A DNA stretch of 64,000 nucleotides from Papiliotrema nemorosa (GCA_032158125.1 JASKOT010000015.1:1-64000), one strand, 5' to 3'; shown: positions 13,401 to 25,052, numbered from the stretch's first letter. Numbers and translations: made by a program. Notes: a model not told the origin generated them from the sequence alone.

Positions 13401-14000
13401 CCTTCCTATCCCAATCTCTGTCGCTCTTGCCAGCATCTGCCCGACGACCGCAATCCCCTTGCCCACTCCAGGAATCCATCCTGCACCCAGTTCCGTGATT
13501 CCGACGATCCCTTGTACCACCAGTTGGGTGGTCTCCAGGCGACTTATCGCTATCTCCGCCCTACTGACCGCAGCGTGAAAGGGGTCGTCATCGTTCAAGA
13601 AAGGGCCCATTTCCGGCTTGAGATTCGATGGTCCCAGGTAGTATGGCTTCTCCTGTTCCTTCTCCGTCTCCTTTGCCTTCACCTTTTCCTTCTCCTTTTC
13701 CTTCTCCTTGTCCTTCTCTAGGATGGCTTTGGCCTCGCCCGATAGAGACGAAGATGAGTTTGATCGGATCCTGTTGATGAAACCTTTGAGCTTGCCAACC
13801 TTTTCGGTGCCATCCGAGGTGATTGATCGGTTGTCAGCATCGACCTTCGATTGCTCGGGCGCTTTGGCCGAGAACGGGCCCAGTAGTGATGAGGATGATT
13901 TCTTGTCTTTCGCAAGCTGCTTGGGTGAGGTAGGAGGTGATAGCGATGATTTGGAGGGAACGTTGGGAAGTGGCTTGTCGCTCGACGACGGGGAGGACAT
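10451..14000 (-). CDS. TKL-family protein kinase with MLKL-like helical N-terminus and orphan C-terminal domain
   Basis: The start at 14000 (MSSPSSSDKPLPN; an alternative ATG is at 14033) opens a Ser/Lys-rich region with a KE-repeat. Next comes an alpha-helical part (about 13620-12760) with ITELGAGWIPGVGKGIAVVG, YVLTKLANRPFLKLYLHADE and DLMDTLMIFQIQSHISSA. It resembles the four-helix plus brace region of MLKL-type proteins. The kinase domain (about 12560-11480) has a loose glycine loop (GPRVSSGFFSVVWRG), the VAIK lysine, HGDLKAGNIL in place of HRDLKxxN, CDFGLSHL, and MRWQSPERLAG. It looks catalytically competent. The last 300 residues (about 11470-10451) are not kinase. They include LLGSVGYIRHGQFIKLLDAH and DDVIMVVGTLKANNYTML, a domain I know only from uncharacterised basidiomycete proteins. 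After a final intron the protein stops at 10451. Confidence 0.82.
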
Positions 14001-14675
14001 TGTGCGCCCCGGTTGGAACGTGATGAGCACCACGCGGCTGTGAATGAGTGGAATACGGGGTCAGAACAGGTGCGTAGGTCGTTGTGATCAATTGTGGGGT
14101 GATGAGCAAGTATCAAACGTGTCGCTACTGCTTTGCGGTGCAGTGTTGTGTGCAAGAGACGTGTCAAAGGAACCCCACCCCTCAGAGGGCGACGGTGATG
14201 ATGGTGATCGAGTGTGTTTTGATCACGTCGGACACTGTCAGTCCCTGTCGACCTTGAGTTACGTGCAGTGCCACCTGGCATCTGGCAGGCTCTGATATCG
14301 AACCACTGAGCTAGGTTGAAGCAAGATCAAAGTGCATAGCGAGGAATGGCTAGGATGATACGCTGAGAGTGTCCATCGTTGCCGCCCCTTTCGAAAACTA
14401 CTCGTAGTCGACTCATGCAGAGTGACCCAAGGCTCGCTCGACGAGGCCTACCATCCGGCCATCTGCGTTCATCAACCTTATGCTCGAGCGCACAGTCTGG
14501 ACAGGTCCATAATTACAATTCGTCCTAGCCAGCCCACCACAGCACACACAGAGTACGATTTGCCCCTGCCCGTTCCTCGCAGCAAATGCTTCCACCCCCC
14601 CCTTTGGACCTCGCTATATTAACACCATGAGCGACGCCCCTTGTCGCATCAACTTCACCCGGCACTACCTCCAAA
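14001..14675. other. Divergent promoter region, kinase / MTD1
   Basis: This region lies between two divergently transcribed genes. It holds short pyrimidine-rich runs (14590-14600) close to the MTD1 start. A tRNA A-box-like sequence on the minus strand near 14300-14320 has no matching T-arm (see rejected items). No coding region is supported. Confidence 0.5.
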
Positions 14676-15773
14676 ATGTCTAGCGTTGCGATGACCCGCG
14701 AAGCGACTTGTGTAATGATTCCTCAGCGTGGCTCGTTGTCGCGTACCTCGACTTGCTCGACAATCTCATCCGTATCTACCCTGGTAGACGACGATCAACA
14801 CCATCACACCAAAGGCTTTTGTCATTGCGGCGCATACCTCTCTCGATCACTATCCGCCTCGGCCGACGTGCTTCGCGAGGAGGGTCGAGACGTGCCCCTC
14901 AAACCTCTTGTGGCAGAAATTACGCAGCACTTGCGCTCTCGGCTGGGCTCGACACCTCCTAAAATCATTGGCCTTCTTGCGACCGATGATGTGGGATGTA
15001 AATCGTACGCCGCGTCCACTGCCAAGGCATGCGCCGTAAATGGCCTGTCATTCGAGACATTGCAGGTGGAAGCGGTATTTGAAAGTGTCAAACAGACCAT
15101 CCTGCGACTGAACGAGGACCTAGCTGTCGACGGCTTGATCGTCTACTTTCCGATATTTGGTCCCGAGCTCGACGCTACCTTGCGATCCCTTGTCTCGGCG
15201 CGTATCGATGTGGAGGGTGTACATCCGGCCAATCTGGCAACATCTGCACAACAACCTCCGGCATCGATCAATGCGGACGACTCGACAGTTCATCCTTGCA
15301 CCCCTCTTGCGGTGATTCGCATCCTCGAGAGTATCGGTTTTGGCGCGTCATCAGCACCACAACTCGGGGGAAAGGTCGTCACTGTCATTAACCGCTCAGA
15401 GACGGTCGGCAGGCCCCTCGCGATCATGCTCGCGAATCTAGGCGCCGTGGTATACTCGATCGACGTCGAAGGCGTTCAGACATTCGAAAAGCACGACGAC
15501 TCATCCCTCTGCATCAATCACACATCTCTGTCGCCTGCAGAATGTTTTGGCATGAGTGATCTGATCGTGTCAGCCGTGCCGTCTCCTCGCTACAAGGTGC
15601 AGACATCGGGGATTAGACCGGGTGCAGTCTGCATCAACGTCGCGACCGACAACAATTTCGAGGACGACGTCAAGACACGGGCGAGCTTCTTTGTCCGTCG
15701 AGTGGGGAGCATCACGACCTTGATGCTGCACTTAAATGCATTGTCGTTGCAACGTGCTTGTAGGAGAGGGTAA
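14676..15773 (+). CDS. MTD1: Methylenetetrahydrofolate dehydrogenase, NAD+-dependent (Mtd1 type)
   Basis: Cytosolic one-carbon enzyme that oxidises 5,10-methylene-THF to methenyl-THF. This is a single uninterrupted reading frame of 365 codons, unusual among its intron-rich neighbours. Family motifs: VGCKSYAASTAKAC with the catalytic lysine region, DGLIVYFPIFGPELDATL, HPCTPLAVIRILE, and the Rossmann segment VVTVINRSETVGRPLAIML. The end has DDVKTRASFFVRRVG and a Met/Leu-rich helix. About 60 extra N-terminal residues precede the domain and contain a His run and Cys/His residues (DDDQHHHTKGFCHCGAY) not expected in the family. The mono-functional NAD form is inferred from overall similarity to yeast Mtd1 and from the lack of synthetase domains. 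Confidence 0.88.
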   Translation: MSSVAMTREATCVMIPQRGSLSRTSTCSTISSVSTLVDDDQHHHTKGFCHCGAYLSRSLSASADVLREEGRDVPLKPLVAEITQHLRSRLGSTPPKIIGLLATDDVGCKSYAASTAKACAVNGLSFETLQVEAVFESVKQTILRLNEDLAVDGLIVYFPIFGPELDATLRSLVSARIDVEGVHPANLATSAQQPPASINADDSTVHPCTPLAVIRILESIGFGASSAPQLGGKVVTVINRSETVGRPLAIMLANLGAVVYSIDVEGVQTFEKHDDSSLCINHTSLSPAECFGMSDLIVSAVPSPRYKVQTSGIRPGAVCINVATDNNFEDDVKTRASFFVRRVGSITTLMLHLNALSLQRACRRG

Positions 15774-15913
15774 TGGTGGAGAGGGGATTCCGCGTGCCTA
15801 TTTCAACCAGGATGTACCATGCATATTCAATAGACTTCCGCGAGCCTAAATTCATCTCGAATTTCCAGTTCACCACGAGTGATCGCCCATCGCTTTACTC
15901 TCCTCAAGCCATC

Positions 15914-16818
15914 ATGTCTGCACGATCCTCAAGGTCCATCGCGACACTCGCTCGATCATTCTCGACTTCTACAAATGTATCAGCAGGAGCAGCCGCGGCC
16001 CCTAGCGAAGCCATCCAGGCGCAACGTAGAAAAGGAGAGAGGCCGATCGGTGTCAAGCATGCCATGACGCTGAAACCTTTCGAATTCAACGATATACCAT
16101 GGTTGGGATGGCTCAAAATGTTCAAGATGAGGCAAGCGCTGGAACTTGGAGAGAAAGTCAGGGATCACGAGGCCGCTCTGAGGGGTGAGATTTGACAATC
16201 CCGGATGTAGCTGACTTTTCAGCACAATATAGACCTTTCACGCCTCCTCCCCAAGGCGCTATCCGGATCACGCAGACGGTCGAGCTCAGCCAAGAAAAGT
16301 CGATCAAAGGCCGACGTGTCGTGCTCCATGCTCCTATCTCAGCCTTGCCATTGAACGGATCAGAAGCGATTCACAGGTGTAAAGTGATCGCTGGGACACA
16401 TTTCACGCCAGGAAAACCCGGTACCGAGCAGTTGGACTACGATACGAGATCAAATAACGGAGAGGGCAAGGACGGATGGATTACGATCGGCGAGGACAGG
16501 TTTCAGGAGATGAGGATGAATAGGAAATCTGCGTCGGATATGCTGGATAGGCTCATCGAGGCTGCCAATGTGAGTCGCTTCCACGACTGGATCGTATATC
16601 AACTGACCATGCAGGATCCGAAATCGCCCATCACCGCCGATACACCCGTAGACTTGCGCCATCTGATAGCTCGAAGGAGGAGGAAGAAGGATGGTTTGAC
16701 TTTTGCTCAATACCGAGCGCAAACGCAGAGGTCGGGTACGACAAAAGGGTCGCTGGGCTTCCCCGCTGAATGGCTCGGGGAAGATGTCAAGCAAAAGGCT
16801 CTGGAAGGACGAGCATAG
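15914..16818 (+). CDS. RSM24: Mitochondrial small-subunit ribosomal protein mS35 (Rsm24 family)
   Basis: Component of the mitoribosomal small subunit. The start at 15914 gives [20 protein letters not shown], a classic mitochondrial presequence rich in Arg and Ser. Two short introns (about 16185-16222 and 16570-16614) are removed. The mS35 core is seen in [20 protein letters not shown], then [20 protein letters not shown] and [20 protein letters not shown] with the conserved helix [12 protein letters not shown]. The basic C-terminus continues to a TAG at 16816-16818. It sits tandem between MTD1 (140 bases upstream) and chorismate mutase (158 bases downstream). The fungal name Rsm24 is used by homology. 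Confidence 0.85.
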
Positions 16819-16976
16819 AGGAAGTCACTGCAGGGTTTTGGCTTGTACTGTATGCATATACTCCACTGCACATCAAAAGCGATAATGTTGCTGGCCAAGG
16901 TATCTATCTCATTTTGTATTTCGGGGAAACGTCGACCGAGTTGCATTTACCACTCTCACTTGTCTCTCGCCTCGAC

Positions 16977-17960
16977 ATGAACTTTACCTCTGGTGCAGGA
17001 GTCTCAGAGCTCTTATCCTTGGATCATATACGCTCTCAACTGATTCGACTGGAAGATACCATCATTTTCTGTGAGTTTCATTGCCATACATAGCTGACTC
17101 GACTTAGCTCTTATCGAACGCGCTCAGTTTGCTCACAACCCCATCACCTACAAGGCCGGAGCTTTCGAAAATGACACTGGATTCTCGGGGAGCTGGCTAG
17201 AATGGTTCATATTTGAGATTGAATGCTTTCACGGTGGGTAACGTTGTCCCGGTCGAGGCTGACGGTCCAGCCAAAGCTCGACGATACACCAGTCCGGACG
17301 AGTACCCTTTTACACCTATTGACCGACTACCCAAACCTATCATCCCCGTGCAAGACTACCCTACCCTTCTCCACAAACCTGCAGCATCACAGCCTTCGGT
17401 CAACGTCAATCACCGTATCTTGGACTTTTATGTGAACAGAATCATACCCGGCATCACACCAAAGGGCGACGACGGAAACTATGGAAGTGCAGCGACCCGA
17501 GATGTCGAAGTCTTACAAGCTCTCTCCAGGCGTATACATTTCGGTGAGCTATTACAATGCTTCACGCTGACGCTAGGCATGTTTGTATCCGAGTCCAAGT
17601 TCCTATCTGCACCGCACGACTTTATCCCTCATATCCTCTCCAATCCGCCAAACAAGGAAGCCCTCGCGGGTCTGATCACAAAGCCCGAGGTTGAAGCGAA
17701 ACTCTTGGTACGACTGGAGAACAAGGCCAAAGTCTACGGAGCCGAGCTTGATGCGACGGGAAAGCTGGTGGACACCGGCAAAACCAAGATCAACGTCGGA
17801 GAGATTGTCAACATGTATCGAGACTATGTGATTCCTCTCACAAAAGATGTAGAGGTGAGTCGAGTGCATGTTCTCAAACTCATGTCAGGTCGACTATCTC
17901 ATACATCGTCTGAACGGAGTGTCTCAGGAGCAGATTGACAGGTGGCAGAAGAAGCAGTAA
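16977..17960 (+). CDS. ARO7: Chorismate mutase (Aro7 type)
   Basis: Converts chorismate to prephenate at the branch to phenylalanine and tyrosine. From the start at 16977 it reads [20 protein letters not shown], then [11 protein letters not shown], and after a short intron [17 protein letters not shown] and [12 protein letters not shown]. Those segments hold the N-terminal helix with the conserved Arg and the LIERAQ motif. The allosteric-domain region has DEYPFTP, and the catalytic helices include [34 protein letters not shown] and KSKFL-like sequence. The end is [20 protein letters not shown], with a TAA at 17958. Architecture and length (about 260-280 residues) are those of fungal allosteric AroQ enzymes. 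At least four introns are needed. Confidence 0.93.
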
Positions 17961-18034
17961 TTAATACATAGATATACGACATGTGAGCGATGGTGGACGC
18001 ATGCAGTTTTCACTCCATCGTGAGTGGTGGCAGA

Positions 18035-18802
18035 TCACGGCGCCGAGGAGAGGTATTTGGCATATGGCTCCCAACCCGGTTGCCCTCCCCACATGTCCTT
18101 CAACTACTTGTCAGCCTCTGATCGACTGCCTCGACTTGCCTTGCCCTCGTCGATGAATTTGTGTTGCTCGGGTTGCCATCCGGGCACGACCACCTCGCTG
18201 ATGATGCACCCGATCCTTTCTTTGAGCTCGTCATCCGCATCAGGAGCGTCTAGCAAAAGGCGATCCTCTTCTGGTATCTCGGATGCCTTCCACCATCCGC
18301 CGGGAATGAAGAGCTGGGTGACTTCGCCATCGAGAACATTAGAGCCGAGTACGACTCTGTGAACCGTTGGCTGCTCTTCAGAATGGCTTGGAGGCTGGAT
18401 CAGAGTATAGAGAGCTCGACCAGCATGATGAATGTGAAAGTGCTATGTATGAGCTTTGAATAACCGTTAGGTCGATGTGCCTACCGAATGCAAGTTCATG
18501 TGCATCTTGCCCCGATATGAATCAGGGGTGAGGAGATAGTAGATGATCGTAGCATCAATCTGCCTGTCCTTGTTTTCCACCGGCTGTTCTTCTGAGGCTC
18601 CACCGCACAGCACCGACCCAGGTCCCCATGGCTGTTGCTCTCGGTTGAATACGGTCGCAACAGAAGTCGAGGAGGTCGCCAGGACGGAAGGCAGTACTAC
18701 GGTTTGAGCGAAATAACCTCCTTCAAAATGCTTTTCCAGCTTGTGATGTCGAATCAGGTCCGAGTTTTTGACCGGGTAGGGATAAGGAGATGAGGGTGAC
18801 AT
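18035..18802 (-). CDS. Cupin-5 (DUF985) family protein
   Basis: Small beta-barrel protein related to yeast YML079W; the biochemical role of the family is not settled. The start at 18802 gives MSPSSPYPYPVKNSDLIRHH, then KLEKHFEGGYFAQTVVLP. This L-x-x-H-x-E-G-G-x-F motif opens DUF985 proteins. Later the exons carry DATIIYYLLTPDSYRGKMHM, a FHIH-like segment with HHAGRALYTLI, VLGSNVLDGEVTQLFIPGGW, and the conserved CIISEVVVPGWQP ending. Two short introns fit. The last codons read LSSAP before the TGA at 18035-18037. It is convergent with chorismate mutase, 75 bases away. Confidence 0.85.
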
Positions 18803-19376
18803 TGCTGACGATGATTCATGAACGAAGAGTACGAAGAGTGGTGATCCAAGTCAGTCGGATGTTCAACGCTTAATCATCCTTTTCGGCCTCATCAACCCTC
18901 ACCGACAGCCCGAGTTCGTCGACATTGCGTCCCGTAGGAGAGCCGCTGGCAGGCGACCCCAGCTTGAGCACCAACAATGATGCATGGATCGGATGGCAAT
19001 TGACGAGAGAAGCTCACGACGATAGAGTATTAGTAGCAACGCGATCTGGCGAGAATTCGCCGACCGCTCTTATTGTAGAGTCCATCCCATTGCCTGGCTC
19101 GTTCACCGACTTAAAGGTTCCGCTCAAGGTCACGAATTTCGCATGCATCGGTCCTATACGTCCTTGATCGAAAGGACTCCTCGCTGGCCGTATCGAGCAG
19201 TATGCGGTCCCAAAGGGAGGCGGAGGGGCTGCATCGCAACAGGTTGAGTGATCGTCTACCTCGACCTCCGTCCCCCCCTGGACCCGACCGTTCACCTCTT
19301 CTGATCAGACACAACACTCATCCTCTGTCTATCTGGTGGATGGCCATACTCTAATGACATCTGACAATAGCCCAGC
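18803..19376. other. Divergent intergenic region
   Basis: This lies between the cupin-5 gene (minus) and the Met/Gly-rich gene (plus). Some open frames cross it but none has family similarity or splice logic. A TAG preceded by pyrimidines just before the ATG at 19377 could be the acceptor of a 5' UTR intron. Nothing else is seen. Confidence 0.4.
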
Positions 19377-22300
19377 ATGTACGCAAACAGATTCTCTCAA
19401 GCTTCGTCCAACTCGGACTACCCTTCTTCATTGTCAACCTTCCGCTACTCGGCTCTCGGCTTGACCGATTCTCCTCTGATCGTCATGGCCACTCAGTTCA
19501 CCCCATCCACCCCTTCCTCTTCCCTGTACCACCAGCCTATCCGAGAACGAAAGACGCCATCCCGTAGAGATCTTAAACAGGCAATCTCCACATCTTCCCT
19601 TCGACCCATCCCCGAATCTTCCTCCAAGAGGGACACTTCGCCCAGACCACCTTCGTCAGGTCCTCCAACACCTGCCAAGCAGCCATTCAACATATCTTCG
19701 AAAGGTCTTGAAAGGGCCAATGCGACCTCACTGCCAAAGTCTCGCCCTGCCTCTGTCAACGCTGCTCGGGCGCCAAATCAAAACAAGATTCACCGCAAGC
19801 CACCTCCTGCAGATACGGCCAGATCCGGGGAGGCAATGGCCGATCAGTGGGAGGCAGAGCTCATTCAAGGCGCTAAAAATCTGCGTGTGGATGATCGTGA
19901 CACCCCGTCCGGGCCAAGCAAGGAAAAGCTACGCGAAGAACAGAGGAAGAAGGATGCAGAGTGGGAGAACGGCGGAATGTGGGAGAACCAGCAGAATGCG
20001 GCTAGAGAGGCAGAGGACAGGACAAGAAGAGAAGCTGGCAGATCTATCGGTGCGTCGGCTACTACGACCTTTGCTGATCAGCAGCGTACCCACCTCTACA
20101 GCCACGAGTCCCCATTCGCGCCGCGACGACTGGGGTCACCTCTGTTCATATAGGCGTTCGACCTCGACTCCACCCCTCGCTCTCGGAATGCTCGCTCCAG
20201 CGCAATCAGCCCGACTACTCTGTTCCTGCGCCACTGTTCTCTCCCGACAACGAGAATCGCATGCTACCACGCGATGCCGAAATGTACAAGAAAGCTCAGA
20301 AAGAGTACGAGGACTGGTTGAGCAAGAAAAAGGAGCGGGAAGGGGGCATGGACATGGAGGATAATGGCTACGGCACGCGTGATTGGGTACCTCGAGATCG
20401 TGTTGTCGCTCGACCCACTGCACTGCAGCCTCAGCCCGGAGGTAGCCTTTTGGTCGCTCCCACTCCACATCTACAGCCACAGCCGTCGATGAGTCGATCA
20501 GGCGCATCTCAAGGTTCCTCGCAGAACCTCAGCGCCACCTTGCAGCCCCCTTCAATGCCTCCCACCGCTCCTTCTTCTGCGGGCTCGGACGACTCGGTTC
20601 GAGCGACTACTCCTCAAGACCCAACCTCACAGCCTTGGACGTACGATCCATATCAGATGTACCAGGGATGGTACGATCCGTCAATGTATCAGCAGCAATG
20701 GGATCCGCTTGCGTACCAGCAATACTGGGCTTACATGCAAGGCCAGGGGATGGATGGACAGGAGGAATTGTGAGCGCACCCGTTTCAATATGGCTAAAAC
20801 TCCAGCAAGGTTCACTTTGACAACGCAGAGGGAAACGTCGATCCGAATGCGTATGATCCGTAAGTCGCCTTCCTTTGGAAAAGGATCTACCGGCACCCCT
20901 TTCTCTATTCCCCCTTTGGACCGCTTCCGGACCTCCAAGAGAGTCGAGGGATGATCAGCGCTTTTCTCTACCTCTTTCGTCTTATGCTTTTGAATTTTTC
21001 CTCATTCCTCTCTCAACTTCATGTTTGGTCTATCTCCTATCCCTCAACACGCTACGCTGCCAATGATGGGAGGACCGGGCCAAGGGGGTATGGGCAGCTA
21101 CCAGCAGCCCATGGGTCAAGCGACACCATATGGAGGAATAGGCTTTGGATTGGGACAATCAGGCGTGAACGCGAGTGCGGGCATGTCCATGTTGGGTGGG
21201 CCGATGGGACAAATGGGGCCTATGGGCGGCATGGGCGCCACGAGTGGGATGAGTATGCGAGGAATGGGCTCCATGAATGGCATGCAGGCCTTTCCAGGTA
21301 TAGTCCCCGGAACGGGCGGTATACCCGCCATGCCTGGTGGTATGGGTGGTACCGGAATGGGCGGGATGGGGATGTCGGCGGGTGGCGGACTCGGCAATCT
21401 CGCTGGTCAAGGAGCTGGCTTGAATAGATGGGGCGGAGGCATACAAAACATGGCCAACGGGTTCGTCATGGGGCTCCTCCAAAGACTCATCTACACTCCT
21501 TTCATCCCTTCAGACTTTTCTCAAAACGCGGGGTGAGAGATTATTCCTGGTAGAAAGGATCGATATCCTCTCGGTGATCGACTTTAGGTCCTTCTCTACC
21601 CAGACTTACCAGGCGTCATGCTGTGCTTCCTACTCCCCACTCTTCTGGCTTCATCTCTGGTCCTCCTCGCTACCCATACAAGAGACTGAGAGCTGACGCT
21701 TCTCCTTCTGATCTCATTCGCCACTACATGACAACTCAACCTGCGGATCAAACACCCCTGCCGAAATACTCGTCGCCATTTTTCAGAAACATGATGATGT
21801 TCAACCCTTACATGATGGGACAGATGCAAGGACAAGGAGGCTTCCCTGGCATGGGAGGAATGGGATACAACCCCATGATGGGCATGATGGGTGGTGCGCA
21901 GAACATGATGCCGGCTGCCGGTGGACCTCAGCCTGCTGGACTCGGTGGCGACGAGTTGAAACTTTTCGATTCGACGCAGATGAAACGAGGCAGGAATGGA
22001 CATTATGGGTATCTAGAGGGTAGAGGTTAGGCTATGAATCAAAGTGATCAAGATTCTCGGCTGACTGATGTAGAGCTCGCTGGACCACCCGTGGGATACC
22101 TCCCAGCAGGGATGCAGCAACCACAACAATCGCAACAGTCCTCTCCGACTCGAGCGGGAACAGCAGCACCACCATCAATGACCGGCTATCCTCCTTCTGC
22201 GACTGCAAGTTACGCTGCTAGCGCACATACACCCCTTGGGGCGCCTAGCGTCACCCCAAGTCAATGTGGCGCTTGGGGAGACCCCACGCGAGGTCCTCCA

Positions 22301-22544
22301 GCTCGTTACGACGGCGGTGAGTAAACTCGTCTCTTTCTGAGATGGTCCCATTTCGGCTGATACCCGTTCAGCTTCGAGCGCAACAAGATATATACAAGCA
22401 GATCTTGATACGCCGTATCCTCAGACCCCCGGTGGGGGCGCTTCGTCGGCTTGGACTCGATATGGTGCCGATAATGAGATCATTAATGGCATTGATGGAC
22501 GAATGGGGATGAATCATCGACGACTGCGAGAAGGGAGAGTCTAG
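19377..22544 (+). CDS. Low-complexity Met/Gly- and Gln/Pro-rich protein, function unknown
   Basis: I do not recognise a family. The start at 19377 gives MYANRFSQASSNSDYPSS. The first exon is Ser/Pro-rich with a charged helix (SKEKLREEQRKKDAEWENGG) that could be a coiled coil. After an intron (about 20078-20145) the frame continues with VRPRLHPSLSEC and AEMYKKAQKEYEDWLSKKKE. Then comes Gln/Pro/Tyr-rich sequence (YDPSMYQQQWDPLAYQQYW). Later exons are extremely Met/Gly-rich (GGMGGTGMGGMGMSAGGG; MMMFNPYMMGQMQGQGGFPG). The last exon ends GRMGMNHRRLREGRV at a TAG at 22542-22544. The composition resembles RNA-binding or condensate-forming scaffolds, but this is only inference. Several exon junctions, notably around 20880-21070, are uncertain. 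Confidence 0.6.
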
Positions 22545-22707
22545 CCGCATTGGCTTTGGGACAATCAGACCATTTGACTGGTGACAGTGTACGATATTTG
22601 ATTGTGAAGAAGACTGAAATGTGTTGATGTTTCACAAGACGCGCTGTCGATATGTGATGATGTGCATGAATACGTCATGTTTATCGGTACAAGGTGTGCT
22701 ATACACC

Positions 22708-24798
22708 TCACTTGCGTCGCCCAGGACTTGGCGTCCAGCCAAGACTGCTTGAAGTGCTACTTTTGCCCCATCCTGAATTCCGCTCCTGCGCCGCGCCTCG
22801 TATCCGACCGCTCACACCCAAACTCCTCTCCAGCAACCGCTTTCCAGCCGGAGTGAGGTTTTCCCTTCTCTGCGGCGTAGCAGATGGCGGTGCCATTGAA
22901 CCAGGGGTAGCGTCACCTCTCCCACCTCGCTGGACCGTCTTCCCTGCCAAAGCGCGAAGAGCAGAATTGGGTCGAGGTGTAAAACCTTTTGCTCGTTCAT
23001 TCATCGATCGACTGGCTTTATCGCCAAGTTTCCGTCCAATCTCATCCCGGCGGTTACTCGCTGGCATCCGGAAAGACGGCCCATCAAGTGGATCATCTCC
23101 GCCATCGAGAGCTCGTGGAGTCGCCAATAGAGTACCCCAGGTCAGGAGGGACGGCATGTCCGAGGGTGAGGGCGAGGCATCTTGAGGAAGAAGGGGATAG
23201 TTGTTGACGGTTATTCCATCGTTCGGGCGGTCTAGTGGTTTAACAAGGGAACACGAATAGTAACGATAACTCACATGGCGTACCCGCGACGGCCGCTGCC
23301 ACCAGACTCCTCGATGGACTGGTCCCACGACGGCTACTGCCTGCTCGCGAAGACGTCGGTTCATCTTGGTCGGGAAACGCTGTATTGGCATGCTTGATGA
23401 CCTTAGGCCCAGACCGGGAGGTCTTAATAGGTAGACCTCCCACGGGAGGGTACGGCTTTGTATTGGCATCGGCAGGAAACATGAGGTTGTTCATGGCCTA
23501 TCATCAGTTTAATTCTCGAGCAAGCCTTACCTTGTATTTCCATTGATCGACACCACTCCCGCCAAGAGAGATTGCATCTTGTCGGTCGTCTGACATGGCC
23601 GTCTTCTCCAGCTCATCTCGACGACTCCTCTCTACTTCTCCTCTTCCTCGCCCGTCTCCCTCTCCGCTGGTGATCTCCCGATGCGGAACGATCGCTCCGT
23701 CTTCAGCCGATATCAAAGCTGTCGCGGGGAGTCCTGCCTCCACGAGCGCTCTTTGCAGTGGGTGGCCCTCGGGAACTGCCTGCTCGACAAGACCTGATTG
23801 CGGGGCGCTTCCACTATGCTTGACCAATGCGCCGGAAGTCGTCTCTTTCGTGCTCCGTATGAGGGCGCCAGTACTGCTCCCTTGAACCTCCTCATCTTCC
23901 TCATCGCCTCCTTCTTGTGCTGGCGCAGTGATCAATTTCTGATCTTTCCACGCTTCTCCCACAGCCCTATCTTTCCCGCCTTCCGCTAGTCCACCAATCA
24001 ACCGTTTCCCATTCCCGTCGACGACCCAATTCCCACTTGTTGCCGCATCCAAAATCATCTTTCTCTTTTCCTCTCCCTTCAAACGCCTCTGTTCAGCCCT
24101 TTGTTCTGCTTCCCAAGCCCAACTCCACCTCTCCTCTTGTCTCTGCTTGTTTTCCGCATCCACAATCTGGACAAACGAAGCGTTATCCTCCGACGTATAG
24201 TTTGCCTGGAAAGCGTCGAGAGGCAAATCATCCCTGATCTTCTTTACAGCGCGACGTTTGGCAGCTCTTGTCGAAGGTCCCGGTCCACCCTCCAATTCGT
24301 CGAAATCATCATCGCCTCTTCGTCTTGTCGACGCTTCAATCGGTGTATCCCATCCTCTGGCGCCAACTGGCGTACGTGCTGGTGCTCGCCTTCCTCCCGG
24401 AACATTCATATATGGTGTCCCAACATTCTCCAGCTCGCGCAATCTCGCATCGTCTCCTTGACTCGACGCGGTCTTGCCCTCCTTTGCCTGCGCTATCGCG
24501 GCGAGTTTCCTGATAGACGAGGATAATAGCTCGGGGTCATTGTTCGTCAATGCAGTGAGGTAATCATTTGTAGCGTGGATATGTGGGAGGTTTGGAAAGA
24601 AGTCTCGAGTGATAATGTTGGACAAGGCTTCGGTGTAGGTGTCTTCCTATATGCGGTCAATAGCGTTCTGAAGTAAACGAGTCTGCTCACGTCCAACACC
24701 TGTTGATGATACAAACTTCTTTGGCCTGTACTCGGGCCTTGATGAAGCCGAGGAGCTGGTCCCGTTCGAGGGATCAGCGCATGTTCGTCGCCCGACAT
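22708..24798 (-). CDS. ESS2: Splicing factor Ess2 (DGCR14/Es2 family)
   Basis: Nuclear protein that associates with the spliceosomal C complex. The start at 24798 gives MSGDEHALIPRTGPAPRLHQ, and after an intron the family opening NIITRDFFPNLPHIHATNDY appears. Next is a segment with VGTPYMNVPGGRRAPARTPV. The strongly conserved FQANYTSEDNASFVQIVD segment is followed by a Lys/Arg/Glu-rich helix. After two more introns near 23500 and 23275 the conserved end appears: WKYKAMNNLMFPADANTKPY, then SLLTWGTLLATPRALDGG and SFRMPASNRRDEIGRKLGDK. The stop is at 22708-22710. Length, about 580 residues, is a little above average because of acidic and Ser-rich inserts. It shares a 254-base divergent promoter with the next plus-strand gene. 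Confidence 0.93.
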
Positions 24799-25052
24799 GC
24801 TTGCTGCACTGGGTCCAATGGATAGGTTGTGAATGGTGAAGATCAGAGGTCGAGGTTTCCTTTCGTTGGGTGGCAAATCGACTTCGCAGTCGTCAGGTCG
24901 CCCTTGTACGATGCTATGCCTTTGACCTTCATCCCAATCCCACAAGCCAACCCCCCAGGTTTATACAGCTCTCGACGACTGCGGGACGATAATATCGTGC
25001 CAAAGGATTTCTGGTGCTCTGCAAATCGAGATCCGCCTGACATGGGTCCAGG

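Noticed and set aside
14230..14330. tRNA-like A-box (TAGCTCAGTGGTT) on the minus strand
   Set aside because: A D-arm-like stem can be drawn, but there is no TTCGA-type T-loop or matching acceptor stem at the right distance.
18925..19167. 80-codon frame upstream of the Met/Gly-rich gene
   Set aside because: No similarity and no splice route into the main frame; likely chance or 5' UTR.
23215..23250. GGTCTAGTGGTT resembling a tRNA 5' half
   Set aside because: It lies in an intron of the Ess2 gene on the other strand and has no further tRNA structure.
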